This document shows, piece after piece, positions 8,614-18,601 of a stretch of DNA of 57,541 bases (positions are counted from its first letter, which is position 1; each line of letters starts with the position of its first letter). The stretch comes from DASZXJ01 sp035545895 (GTDB lineage: Bacteria; Planctomycetota; Phycisphaerae; Tepidisphaerales; Tepidisphaeraceae), in contig DASZXJ010000201.1 in NCBI GenBank assembly GCA_035545895.1, forward strand, positions 1 through 57,541, in the 5' to 3' direction. Below the pieces are notes generated by a model. It made no database searches. It was not told the DNA's origin and was given only the letters and a program-made list of their open reading frames with translations. A program made the position numbers and the translations under genes.

Positions 8614-9096
8614 TCAAACAATCAGAAACTGCAATGCATCCGTTTCCGTGTTGAGTAGCGCCACCGTCTTTTCGATTGCCCGGTGAAGTGCCCCGGGATT
8701 GATCACTCGAACCCTGCCGATGCGCTGATCGGCCTTGATATGTGAGTGGCCCGTCAGCAAATAGTCGTGTTCCTGCTGATCGAGCACCTGGCGAACGATT
8801 CGGGCATCATCCCCATGAGTAACGGCAAAATGCTCGCCACCCAGTTCCAGCTCGCCAAGGGTTTGGAAGACCGCAATGCCTAGAGATTCGGCATATCGCG
8901 TGAGCAGAGGCCGATCGAAGTCGTTATTTCCCCATACGATGGCGGAGGGAAGCCCCGCCAAAAGGTCCAGAATCTGCTCTCCCCCGACGTCGCCGCAGTG
9001 GATATAGAACTCGGCCCCGCCCTGCTGGAGCAACTTGATCCCCGCCAAGGCGGGCTCGATGCGGTCGTGCGTATCGCTCAAAATCCCGACGATCAC
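8614..9096 (-). CDS. YfcE/MJ0936-type metallophosphoesterase
   Basis: Small calcineurin-like phosphoesterase, probably a cytosolic phosphodiesterase. Metal-binding motifs appear in family order: 'GILSDTHDR' (D-x-H), 'HCGDVGG' (GD), 'VWGNNDFD' (GNxD), 'VTHGDDA' and 'TGHSHIK' (GHxH). I place the start at GTG 9096 ('VIVGILSDTH'), giving 160 residues. The longer ORF from 9180 begins inside a heptanucleotide repeat and its first 28 residues look like translated repeat, not protein. It probably heads the minus-strand run through rseP and is divergent from gcvT. Confidence 0.88.
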   Translation of the reverse strand: MIVGILSDTHDRIEPALAGIKLLQQGGAEFYIHCGDVGGEQILDLLAGLPSAIVWGNNDFDRPLLTRYAESLGIAVFQTLGELELGGEHFAVTHGDDARIVRQVLDQQEHDYLLTGHSHIKADQRIGRVRVINPGALHRAIEKTVALLNTETDALQFLIV

Positions 9097-9109
9097 AGGT
9101 ACGACGTTA

Positions 9110-9215
9110 CCGTCCAAATGTCCAATGACCAACAAAGAACCAAATCCCAATATAGACTGCCTGCTTTGGTCATTGGTCATTTGTTGGTCATTGGTGCTTG
9201 GTCATTGGGCATTAT
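9110..9215. repeat. Inverted heptamer array (TTGGTCA type)
   Basis: Left part carries CCAATGACCAAC units; the right part (about 9163-9211) carries several TTGGTCA/GGTCATT units in inverse orientation, so the transcript can fold on itself. It fills most of the divergent yfcE-gcvT intergenic region. The same heptamer recurs at 47660-47740. Confidence 0.75.
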
Positions 9216-9226
9216 CCGGCTTCTCC

Positions 9227-9253
9227 TTGACGACATCCCATAGCGGGTATAGT
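9227..9253 (+). promoter_or_regulatory. Candidate gcvT promoter, near-leaderless
   Basis: TTGACG at 9227-9232 and TATAGT at 9248-9253, spaced 15 bases (slightly short). The ATG at 9266 begins 12 bases after the -10, so the 5' leader would be only about five bases. No ribosome-binding site is seen. Confidence 0.5.
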
Positions 9254-9265
9254 GTCCGCCTCTTC

Positions 9266-10360
9266 ATGCTCAAACACACGCCGTTTTACGATTTTCACGT
9301 TTCCGCCGGAGCGCGCCTCGTCGACTTCGCTGGATGGGAAATGCCCATCATTTACCGCTCCATCATTGATGAACACGAGCAAACCCGTAAAAGTGGCAGT
9401 ATTTTTGATGTATCCCACATGGGCAGGCTTTATTTCTCCGGAACCGATGCCCAGAAATTCCTGAATTATGTCGTGACCCGCAACCTCGCCGACCAGAAGG
9501 TGGGTGTCAGCCGCTATTCACTGGTCTGCAACACCAACGGCGGCGTTTTGGATGATGTCATCGTCAGTCGCGACAGCAAACAATGGCTGATGGTCTGCAA
9601 CGCCAGCAACCGCGACAAGCTGGTCAAATACTTCAACGATGTCCGTCGCGAGAAGGACATGGATTTCGACATTTCCGACCAGACCGAAGCCACCGCCATG
9701 GTGGCATTGCAGGGACCAAAGGTGATCGACCGGGTGGCCGATCTGTTGCCGGTCGATGTGCGATCGATGAAACGCTACACCTTCGCCACTGACAGCATCA
9801 TGCTGGTCAAGTTCACCGTTTTCCGCAGCGGCTACACCGGCGAAGATGGGGTTGAACTGATCTTGCCCGCCAAGGCCGCCGCCATGGGCATGAAAATGCT
9901 CGGCGGCAAGTTTGATAAGCCCGATGCCACCATCAAACCCGCCGGCTTGGGCGCCCGCGATACATTGCGCCTCGAAGCCGGCATGCCTTTGTATGGCCAT
10001 GAGTTAACCGAAGCGATTGACCCAATCTCGGCTGGGCTGGGCTGGGCGGTCGATCTGACCAAGGATTTCGTCGGTGTCGAAGCGCTCCGCGCGATCAAGG
10101 AAAAAGGCCCCGTGCAAAAGCTGGTGGGCTTGGAACTGGAAGGTAAACGCATTGCCCGCCAGGAAACCATCATCAAGTCCGGCGACAAAAATGTCGGCAT
10201 GGTCACCAGCGGCACGCTCAGCCCCACGCTGGGCAAGAGCATCGCAATGGCGTTTGTCGATTCAAACCTCTCGGCCGAGGGAACCGAACTGCAAGCCGAC
10301 TTGAAGGGAACCCTGAATCCAGCGAAAGTAGTGAAGTTGCCGTTTTATAAAAGGCAGTAG
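9266..10360 (+). CDS. gcvT: Glycine cleavage system T protein, aminomethyltransferase
   Basis: Transfers the methylene group from the aminomethyl-lipoyl H protein to tetrahydrofolate and releases ammonia. The 364-residue protein starts 'MLKHTPFYDFHVSAGARLVDFAGWEMPI', the standard N-terminus. 'FDVSHMGRLYF' near residue 48 and 'RSGYTGEDGVEL' near 193 are family motifs for folate binding and structure. The C-terminus has the usual beta-barrel segment ('TSGTLSPTLGKSIAMAFVD'). The ORF is open further upstream, but that part is repeat-derived. First gene of gcvT-gcvH-gcvP, with repeat hairpins in both gaps. Confidence 0.96.
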   Translation: MLKHTPFYDFHVSAGARLVDFAGWEMPIIYRSIIDEHEQTRKSGSIFDVSHMGRLYFSGTDAQKFLNYVVTRNLADQKVGVSRYSLVCNTNGGVLDDVIVSRDSKQWLMVCNASNRDKLVKYFNDVRREKDMDFDISDQTEATAMVALQGPKVIDRVADLLPVDVRSMKRYTFATDSIMLVKFTVFRSGYTGEDGVELILPAKAAAMGMKMLGGKFDKPDATIKPAGLGARDTLRLEAGMPLYGHELTEAIDPISAGLGWAVDLTKDFVGVEALRAIKEKGPVQKLVGLELEGKRIARQETIIKSGDKNVGMVTSGTLSPTLGKSIAMAFVDSNLSAEGTELQADLKGTLNPAKVVKLPFYKRQ

Positions 10361-10424
10361 GCAGCAAGCAGCAGGCAGCAGGCAGGTATCAATTGCCCGC
10401 TGCCCGCCGCCAGCTGCCTGCTGA
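10350..10424. repeat. Inverted heptamer array (AGGCAGC type)
   Basis: AGGCAGT, AGGCAGC, AAGCAGC, AGGCAGC and AGGCAGG follow each other from about 10352 with a 7-base period. After a short loop, GCCCGCT, GCCCGCC, GCCAGCT and GCCTGCT repeat in inverse orientation. It overlaps the last codons of gcvT and fills the gcvT-gcvH gap as a potential hairpin. Confidence 0.75.
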
Positions 10425-10431
10425 AAAACAA

Positions 10432-10812
10432 ATGTCCGTTCCTACTGATCGAACGTTTCTCGAAACCCACGAATGGCACAAGGTCGATGGCTCGCTCGTT
10501 ACGATCGGCATCACCCAGATTGCCGCCGACGAGCTGACCGACATCACCTATGTCGGCCTGCCCAAGGTCGGCACCGCGATTAAAGCGAGTTCTCGCTGGG
10601 GTGAGATTGAATCCGTCAAAGCCACGGCTGACTTATATAGCGGCGTCTCCGGCACGGTCGCGGAAGTGAATGGCGAACTGACGAATAACCCCGGCCTGGT
10701 CAACACCGACCCGTACAACGCCGGCTGGATGATTAAAGTGAAAGCAACCGACCCCAGCGAAGCAAAAAAACTCCTCAACCCCGAAGATTATCTGAAAAAG
10801 ACCGGACACTAA
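10432..10812 (+). CDS. gcvH: Glycine cleavage system H protein
   Basis: Lipoyl carrier that shuttles the aminomethyl intermediate between the P, T and L proteins. With the start at 10432 ('MSVPTDRTFLETHEWH') it has 126 residues, the usual size. The lipoylated lysine is Lys63 in 'GEIESVKATADLYS', an almost exact match to the family consensus. The C-terminus 'LLNPEDYLKKTGH' is also typical. The longer ORF from 10393 adds 13 residues that are translated heptamer repeat. It lies between gcvT and gcvP. Confidence 0.97.
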   Translation: MSVPTDRTFLETHEWHKVDGSLVTIGITQIAADELTDITYVGLPKVGTAIKASSRWGEIESVKATADLYSGVSGTVAEVNGELTNNPGLVNTDPYNAGWMIKVKATDPSEAKKLLNPEDYLKKTGH

Positions 10813-10816
10813 CGAA

Positions 10817-10902
10817 TAGCCGCGACGCCACGCGTCGTTCGTCTTCATTTGTATTCATTTTCAATTCAAATGTAAGACGCGCGACGCGTGGCGTCGCGGC
10901 TA
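10817..10902. repeat. Perfect 21-bp inverted repeat before gcvP
   Basis: Arms 10817-10837 and 10882-10902 are exact inverse complements; the left arm begins TAGCCGCGACGCC. The AT-rich centre is 44 bases. It sits in the gcvH-gcvP gap and ends 12 bases before the gcvP ATG. The open frame upstream of gcvP (from 10888) runs through the right arm, so that extension is not credible protein. Confidence 0.85.
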
Positions 10903-10914
10903 AGTAAACGAACA

Positions 10915-13770
<2,856 letters not shown>

Positions 13771-13779
13771 CAAAGAATT

Positions 13780-14259
13780 TCAGTTCGATTTCTTTCGCAG
13801 ACGCCGAAACGCCCATTCATCAGATTGGTCGTTGGCCGGCTTGGTCGTAGGTTCGTAGAGATTGGATGGTTGAGTTTCAAACGTCTCCAACATATTTACC
13901 TCTTTGCCCGCGTGAGGCCCATCCATGATGACTCCCATGATGGTGTTGTACTCGTAATAAAATGGGAAAGTCCATTCGCCAATTCTCACGACCCGGCAAG
14001 TCACAACCACAGTACCGGCTCCCACCTTTCCCACGTGGTGGTTTCTGGGATAATGCGGATAATCTGTTCGAACTATTTCGAGGGTGTCCGAAGGGTGATC
14101 CTTTATAAGATCCGAGTCTTCCACAACCCGATACCATTTTCCCAGAACGTCCAACCGCTGCACATCCGGAGTCTGGGTTAGATCGGTATAGTTGCTGCAA
14201 CCGCAGACCAGGGGTAAGAGCGAAATGCCGCCGATGATCAAACTTCCTCGCCAATTCAT
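13780..14259 (-). CDS. Lipoprotein of unknown function
   Basis: I do not recognise the family. From ATG 14259 the protein has 159 residues and begins with a lipoprotein signal peptide: 'MNWRGSLIIGGISLLPLVCGC', with lipobox Leu-Val-Cys-Gly-Cys. The start is well supported by GAGGTGG a few bases upstream; the longer ORF from 14313 is unlikely. The mature part is polar, with a Tyr/His-rich stretch ('RTDYPHYPRNHH') and a central beta-like segment. It is convergent with gcvP, 9 bases from its stop. Probably anchored in a membrane facing the periplasm. Confidence 0.72.
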   Translation of the reverse strand: MNWRGSLIIGGISLLPLVCGCSNYTDLTQTPDVQRLDVLGKWYRVVEDSDLIKDHPSDTLEIVRTDYPHYPRNHHVGKVGAGTVVVTCRVVRIGEWTFPFYYEYNTIMGVIMDGPHAGKEVNMLETFETQPSNLYEPTTKPANDQSDEWAFRRLRKKSN

Positions 14260-14299
14260 GGTTCCACCTCGGTCCACATTATCATCTTCCACCAGTAGC

Positions 14300-14525
14300 C
14301 GTCGAGGCACCAAGACGCCGAGGACACCGAAAACACAGAGGGAAAACTACTTCTCGATTTTCTTCTCTGTGCCCACTGTGCCCTCTGTGGCTAATCCTCT
14401 TTCCCTCTTGGCGGTTGCATCAGGCTGATTTCCGACAAACCGCGATGGAGCGAAAACGCGAAGAACGAATTAATCTTGTATTCTTCGTGCCTTCTTCGTC
14501 GCTTCGTGTCTTCGTGGCTCTGCAT
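14300..14525. repeat. Two short-repeat clusters in a 323-base gap
   Basis: About 14308-14400 has an imperfect inverted repeat of the 'CACAGAGGG/CCCTCTGTG' kind. About 14455-14522 has 'CTTCGTG'-rich direct repeats (CTTCGTGCCTTCTTCGTCGC and similar). Both types recur in this window (40245 and 27795). No gene is seen here. Confidence 0.65.
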
Positions 14526-14582
14526 ATTCCCGTTGTTCCATCAATCGCCTAAAGTGACTGATCTGTGAAAAGGAGCTCATTC

Positions 14583-14984
14583 ATGGAAATCAAAAGAAAC
14601 GGTTCGAGGCCATCGGGTAAAGGGCCGGCGGATTGGTTTACCGGCGTGGTTCGGATTGATCCGCTGCTGGATGCACCCGCACCGGCCCGTGTTGCGGGTG
14701 CGAGCGTGACGTTTGAGCCGGGTGCGCGGACGGCGTGGCACACGCATCCGCTTGGCCAGACCTTGATCGTGATCTGCGGCTGCGGTTGGGCGCAGCGATG
14801 GGACGGCCCGAAAGAAGAAATCCATCCCGGCGATGTGATCTGGTTCGCGCCCGGCGAAAAGCACTGGCACGGCGCAACCGCCACCACCGCGATGACTCAC
14901 ATCGCCATCCAGGAAAAGCTGGACGGCAAAGCCGTCGATTGGCTGGAGAAGGTGAGCGATGAACACTATCAGGGGCAACGTTGA
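14583..14984 (+). CDS. Cupin-domain protein
   Basis: 133-residue single cupin, of the kind often found with carboxymuconolactone decarboxylase-like proteins. The metal motif appears as 'WHTHPLGQTLIVICG', the G-x5-H-x-H-x4-E-x6-G pattern with Gln where Glu is usual; the second motif is 'PGDVIWFAPGEKHWHGA'. The three histidines could bind a metal, and such proteins are often small dioxygenases, isomerases or stress-linked sensors. The start at 14583 follows AAAGGAG with normal spacing. It is isolated between repeat clusters and the cassette-like array, so context gives no substrate. Confidence 0.85.
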   Translation: MEIKRNGSRPSGKGPADWFTGVVRIDPLLDAPAPARVAGASVTFEPGARTAWHTHPLGQTLIVICGCGWAQRWDGPKEEIHPGDVIWFAPGEKHWHGATATTAMTHIAIQEKLDGKAVDWLEKVSDEHYQGQR

Positions 14985-15109
14985 TCAAGAGCCCGGGAAC
15001 AATTTGATGCGCGAGCCGATTGCACATCGACAAATCCGTCACCACGTTGACCAACTCAGCCAAACGCAACCGCGGAGCCGGTCGATTTCAGAGCTGGATG
15101 ATCCCGCAC

Positions 15110-15382
15110 TTACTTGACGTAATGATACTCGGCTTCCGTAACAACACCGTTCTCGAAAGTAATACCCGTGCCGCCGCCTATAAGACCTCGATAGTAGGTC
15201 CAAAGGTCTTCATCCCTGTCATGGTGAGCGATGCTGGGCTCGCCATAACGAGCGCGAACTTCCTGCATCGTGAGTCCTTTCAGCGAATCTTCTCCGACCT
15301 GGCGGCCGCAGACTACGTATCGAATTAAGAAATATCCGGCAAAGAGCGAGAGAACCGCGATGACGCTTCGCCGGTAACGCAT
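15110..15382 (-). CDS. Small membrane-anchored BamE/SmpA-like protein, cassette D
   Basis: 90 residues from ATG 15382. An N-terminal membrane segment (residues 5-22) is followed by 'LKGLTMQEVRARYGEPSIAHHDRDEDLWTYY', which resembles the SmpA/OmlA (BamE-like) fold in which a short helix precedes 'G.P....' and a strand. The ATG sits 3 bases after a GTTATCC core, as expected for an integron-type cassette, so expression may rely on an outside promoter. No matching attC-like palindrome was seen after its stop. Function unknown; the BamE-like label is tentative. Confidence 0.6.
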   Translation of the reverse strand: MRYRRSVIAVLSLFAGYFLIRYVVCGRQVGEDSLKGLTMQEVRARYGEPSIAHHDRDEDLWTYYRGLIGGGTGITFENGVVTEAEYHYVK

Positions 15383-15385
15383 GCT

Positions 15386-15483
15386 GGATAACCTTTGATC
15401 GATCTGACCTACAGCGCACACGCGACGCTCAGACCGCGAGAGAAGTAACCGCCGCCGCGAACCGCTCCAGCGGTGGGTTATAT
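15386..15483 (-). repeat. attC-like site, cassettes C/D
   Basis: On the minus strand it starts with the inverse core ATATAAC (15483-15477), which contains the stop codon of the upstream ORF, and ends with GTTATCC (15392-15386), 3 bases before the next ATG. Next to the inverse core, CCGCTCCAGCGGTGGGTTAT (15462-15481, plus strand) is identical to the site at 16030-16049. Length 98 bases, within the attC range. Confidence 0.65.
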
Positions 15484-15954
15484 CGCCCGCCGACCGCTGA
15501 AACCTGACGGGACGAAAAGGATGCCGGTAGCCAAGAGTGGATAAACACACAGCGGCAGCAGGGTCGAAACGGCATACACCGCTTCATTGTTGGAAAACCG
15601 CGACACGGCTATCGGCAGTCCGAAAACTAATGCGCCACCTAAGACGCCCGCTGCAACCGTTAGACTCGCCTTACGCTCCTCGAGCAGACGTCCGGAAAAA
15701 GCTTGCCGACACGCTGCACCCACAGCAAGCAATCCAGCTTCAATAAGTACGACGAACGTGCCGCCGCACCCGGTTGTAAGAGGGTAGTCTCTCGATCCAA
15801 ACATGAACAATAGAGTCACAGAAAGGACAGTCGCGATACCGAGACCCACGACAAAATGAAATCCGGTTATTTCCAGCAATGACTTGGGGCGAGGGGCCAG
15901 CCCGCTACCGTTCGCGTATCCAAGCGTCGAGTTGGCGGGGTCTTTGTGCGACAT
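15478..15954 (-). CDS. Small membrane protein, cassette C
   Basis: 158 residues, no family recognised. Four hydrophobic segments are visible (about residues 31-52, 62-82, 98-116 and 125-147), with a short polar N-terminus. The ATG at 15954 lies inside the core sequence GTTATGT and the TAA stop lies inside the inverse core ATATAAC, so the ORF fills the cassette end to end. This start/stop geometry is characteristic of integron gene cassettes. A longer ORF from 15981 would run back through the recombination-site-like palindrome and is unlikely. Confidence 0.65.
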   Translation of the reverse strand: MSHKDPANSTLGYANGSGLAPRPKSLLEITGFHFVVGLGIATVLSVTLLFMFGSRDYPLTTGCGGTFVVLIEAGLLAVGAACRQAFSGRLLEERKASLTVAAGVLGGALVFGLPIAVSRFSNNEAVYAVSTLLPLCVYPLLATGILFVPSGFSGRRAI

Positions 15955-16051
15955 AACGGACCAGCGTTTAATGGCCAGCACCGCGCCGACCGGTTCTTAG
16001 TTTACCAGATTGCGTGACGCCGGGCCGGTCCGCTCCAGCGGTGGGTTATCC
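15951..16051 (-). repeat. attC-like site, cassettes B/C
   Basis: On the minus strand: GGATAAC (16051-16045) right after the upstream ORF's TGA, then an imperfect palindrome, ending in GTTATGT (15957-15951), which contains the next ATG. The plus strand shows paired blocks CGGACC/GGTCCG and GCACCGC/GCGGTG. Length 101 bases. Confidence 0.7.
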
Positions 16052-16052
16052 G

Positions 16053-16280
16053 TCACTTCGGCAGGCCGAACGCGTCCGAATCCTCTTGAAGGTCTTTCAG
16101 CGCGCGGTCCACGATCCGGCGGAACTGCTTCTCAAGCTCGGCGACGCTCTTCCCCTCATCCGGCAGCATCATCCAGCACATCTGGATTGCCTGACGCACG
16201 CTTTGGTCGATCTGCCCAGGGCTGAACATCGCCCGCATCTTCTTACGCGCCTCGGGATCGTTGGGATCGAACATCGCCAT
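16053..16280 (-). CDS. Small helical protein, cassette B
   Basis: 75 residues from ATG 16280 ('MAMFDPNDPEARKKMRAMF'), preceded by a purine-rich GCGGAGG. The protein is mostly charged helix ('VAELEKQFRRIVDRALKDLQED') with a Trp-Met-Met centre, and ends in 'FGLPK'. It looks like a compact soluble helical-hairpin protein. I do not recognise a named family. The ORF is framed by attC-like sites on both sides and is on the same strand as its neighbours, as expected for a cassette. A longer ORF from 16355 reads through the palindrome and is rejected. Confidence 0.65.
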   Translation of the reverse strand: MAMFDPNDPEARKKMRAMFSPGQIDQSVRQAIQMCWMMLPDEGKSVAELEKQFRRIVDRALKDLQEDSDAFGLPK

Positions 16281-16300
16281 AGCCGTGCCTCCGCTGTGAC

Positions 16301-16401
16301 GGATAACGTAATGGCGATCAACGGCCGGGCCGGCGCACGCGCGGCGCCCGACCACGAGTAACTATATCGCCGGCACGGTCCGTTGCATTGCCGGGTTATC
16401 C
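16301..16401 (-). repeat. attC-like site, cassettes A/B
   Basis: The clearest site. Minus strand: GGATAAC (16401-16395), containing the TAA stop of the upstream ORF, to GTTATCC (16307-16301). Nested paired blocks on the plus strand are GGATAAC/GTTATCC, CAACGG/CCGTTG and GCCGGCG/CGCCGGC, in the right order for R and L boxes of an attC hairpin. Length 101 bases. Confidence 0.75.
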
Positions 16402-16662
16402 AGCAGCTTGCCGCCGTCGCAGAATCCTTACGCCGATGACGATTGCCACAATTCCGAGCGCGAGGAACGGCAAACACCAGAACAACATCGCGGTCGGGTT
16501 TGTCATGAGCACGGAGCCGTCAGGTTCGCGCCGCACATTCGGAGCACCCAAGGCACGTTCGGGGCCAATCCAATCGATCAGACGGAAGCCCCACGCTTGG
16601 AACGTGATGACGAAGAACGCGCCTACGAGGATCGCGATGATGCCGATGGACTTGCGAATCAC
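16396..16662 (-). CDS. Two-helix membrane protein, cassette A
   Basis: Short hydrophobic protein with two membrane segments (about residues 4-24 and 53-77 of the 88-residue version), separated by a soluble loop ('WIGPERALGAPNVRREPDGS'), and a basic C-terminus 'RILRRRQAAG'. I chose GTG 16662, preceded by GAGAG; an in-frame ATG at 16704 would start inside the attC-like sequence. The stop codon is part of the inverse core GGATAAC. Function unknown. Confidence 0.55.
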   Translation of the reverse strand: MIRKSIGIIAILVGAFFVITFQAWGFRLIDWIGPERALGAPNVRREPDGSVLMTNPTAMLFWCLPFLALGIVAIVIGVRILRRRQAAG

Positions 16663-16675
16663 GTCTCTCGCTGCT

Positions 16676-16716
16676 GGATAACCTCTGATTAACCTGACCC
16701 GCAACGCGGGTTAGCA
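16676..16716 (-). repeat. Short attC-like site before cassette A
   Basis: Minus strand TGCTAAC (16716-16710) to GTTATCC (16682-16676), with the hairpin ACCCGC-GTT-GCGGGT inside. At 41 bases it is shorter than a normal attC, so it may be truncated. A canonical core GTTAGGC also lies at 16857-16851 (minus). Confidence 0.5.
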
Positions 16717-16876
16717 GCCGCGGGGCCTATGGCATTGTACCGGTGGAAGTCGCGATCGGGCAAGGAATTGCAAGACTCGCTCGCCATTTTTGCCGTGGAG
16801 GAAAACCGGCGTGGACGTGAGGCTGGGCATGATATGTTGCGCTCGAACTCCGCCTAACACGCAAGGTCATGAATTT

Positions 16877-17105
16877 GCGCGCCAGGCTGCTAAATAGTGC
16901 GCAGGAACCTTATTTTGTGCGCAAGGCAGTGGATTTGAGCACAGGAACATCTTTTTGTGCGCTGGGTGCCAGAATTGCGCAAGGAAACTCGGATCTGCGC
17001 GCAGGGAATTTCCATCGCGCGCAGGATGGCGGAATTGTGCGCAGGGATTTCCTGCTGCACGCAGGGTCTCGAATGAGTGCGCAGGAACATCGAACTGCGT
17101 AGATG
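16877..17105. repeat. Degenerate ~20-bp tandem repeat, about 11 units
   Basis: TGCGCAGG or close variants recur every 18-22 bases (for example at about 16911, 16978, 17038 and 17079), followed by variable AT-richer filler. No unit is an exact copy of another. Together with the attC-like site this occupies the 594-base gap between cassette A and the gene at 17257. A minus-strand ORF runs through it but is repeat-derived. Confidence 0.7.
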
Positions 17106-17256
17106 AGCCACGAATTCACTGCAGGGGCGAATAATATCGCGGGATTCGGCCGAAAAACGTGTGTGATGCGGATTTTTGCACGTTCATATAAAGGCCACAA
17201 TCGCATGGTTCGATCCCTATGTTGTTCTCTGATCCACGCTGTTCGTGAGGATGCCT

Positions 17257-17964
17257 ATGTCTCGCAACTTTTATTTTGGCGCGGATGCGACAATGGTCAG
17301 AGGATCGGCGGTGTTTAGTTCGGTCATCTCGGCTGACCCCGCCTCTTTTGGATTGACCAGCGCGCAGAGCGATGCGTTTGAATCGATCAATGCTGCGCTG
17401 CAGGACGCGTATCAGATCGCGATTACGCCGGCGACGCGTACGTCGGTGGCTGTTTCAAAAAAGAACGCCGCTGTCAAAGCGATGCAGCGAAAAGCTGTGA
17501 TGCTGGCGAAACTCATCAGCAGTACACCATCCGTCAACGATGCGCAGCTGATCTCGCTGGGATTGCTCCCCCGCGCCAAACGCACGCGGCGAAACGTGCC
17601 GACCGATCCGCCGCTGGTGCAGGTGCTCTCGGTGGTGGGCCGGCTGGTGAAATTTCGAGTCTGCGACAAGGATTCGCAGACCGGCCGCAGCAAACCGTTT
17701 GGCGCATGCGGAGCCCAGATTTTCTCATATGTGGGCGAGGAACCCGCCAATGATTCGCGCGCGTTTCATTTCGAGTGCTTTACCAGCCGCACAACGGTGC
17801 AGTTGCACTTTCCCAACAATGTGCCCAGCGGCGCAACAGTTTGGCTGAGCGCCCGATGGGTCAACGCCCGCGGCGAAACGAGCATCGCCAGCCCCCCACT
17901 CAACTTCACCCTGCAAGGCGGCCCGGTCGTTGCAGAAACGCCCATGCTGGCCATGGCGGCGTGA
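17257..17964 (+). CDS. Hypothetical protein with C-terminal Ig/FN3-like domain
   Basis: 235 residues, no named family. The N-terminal half is helical ('FGLTSAQSDAFESINAALQDAYQIA' then 'RKAVMLAKLISSTPSVNDAQLISLGL'). A basic linker 'RAKRTRRNVPTDPPLVQVLS' leads to a beta-rich C-terminal half with 'GATVWLSARWVNARGETSIASPPLNFTL', a sequence typical of the last strands of an FN3-like domain. No signal peptide is visible. ATG 17257 follows GAGGATG with suitable spacing. It stands alone on the plus strand after the tandem-repeat region. Confidence 0.7.
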   Translation: MSRNFYFGADATMVRGSAVFSSVISADPASFGLTSAQSDAFESINAALQDAYQIAITPATRTSVAVSKKNAAVKAMQRKAVMLAKLISSTPSVNDAQLISLGLLPRAKRTRRNVPTDPPLVQVLSVVGRLVKFRVCDKDSQTGRSKPFGACGAQIFSYVGEEPANDSRAFHFECFTSRTTVQLHFPNNVPSGATVWLSARWVNARGETSIASPPLNFTLQGGPVVAETPMLAMAA

Positions 17965-18014
17965 GGCGCACCGGTAGCTGCGTCATGTATGCGAAACCGC
18001 GATGACATCGCCGT

Positions 18015-18509
18015 TCATGCCATGCGCCGGCTCAGCGGAGGGAGTGTGAGGGCCAGGAGGAGAAGCGGGAAATACAAGCTCTGCAAGCCTGCGATTAACC
18101 TAAATGCCGTCTCACCGAGCGTCGACCATAGCGAAACAATTGATAAATTGGCATGCACCGTAATCGCAGTGTCGATGACCAACATGAGAATTGAACCTGC
18201 TGCACCGATGCGCAGCAGACTGATGCTGTGGGGCAAACGCCTCAATAAGCGGATCCCGCCGACGAGCAGCATCGTCCTAGCGGCTGCGTAGATAAGTATG
18301 ATCTCTTTCTGCAAGGTACTACCGAAATACCACGATGTGGAGGCCGGACTGGCGATCCAGCCATTGGCCAGAGCTACACGTAAGCCGTTGAGGATCACAT
18401 TGGTGCCGCCATACACGATCGCCGCCCAGCCAACGATACATCTCAGAATTCGGTCGGTTGGCAGCACAACGGCTGATTCATATTCGATCTGAACGGGCGA
18501 GTTTGTCAT
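18015..18509 (-). CDS. Multi-pass membrane protein of unknown function
   Basis: 164 residues. A polar N-terminus (about 20 residues) is followed by hydrophobic segments near residues 22-47, 67-86, 97-120 and 132-158. No catalytic motif or family recognised. It is convergent with the gene ending at 17964. No attC-like core flanks it, so I do not count it as part of the cassette cluster. Codon use looks like its neighbours. Confidence 0.65.
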   Translation of the reverse strand: MTNSPVQIEYESAVVLPTDRILRCIVGWAAIVYGGTNVILNGLRVALANGWIASPASTSWYFGSTLQKEIILIYAAARTMLLVGGIRLLRRLPHSISLLRIGAAGSILMLVIDTAITVHANLSIVSLWSTLGETAFRLIAGLQSLYFPLLLLALTLPPLSRRMA

Positions 18510-18601
18510 GACGATGCCTTCTTCACGCCGGTCACGTGACTAATACACCGAAACACGCCGCGCGATAAGACATTAAGCACGCGAGCGCGCCGTGGGCGCA
18601 A

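Noticed and set aside
16877..17105. CRISPR array
   Set aside because: Repeat cores are only about 8 bases and inexact, spacing is about 20 bases, and no cas gene is present.
16890..17111. Minus-strand 73-codon ORF
   Set aside because: It lies wholly in the degenerate tandem repeat, and its Cys/Arg/His-rich translation follows the repeat period.
18015..18509. Further integron cassette
   Set aside because: No GTTRRRY-like core or attC-like palindrome flanks the ORF.
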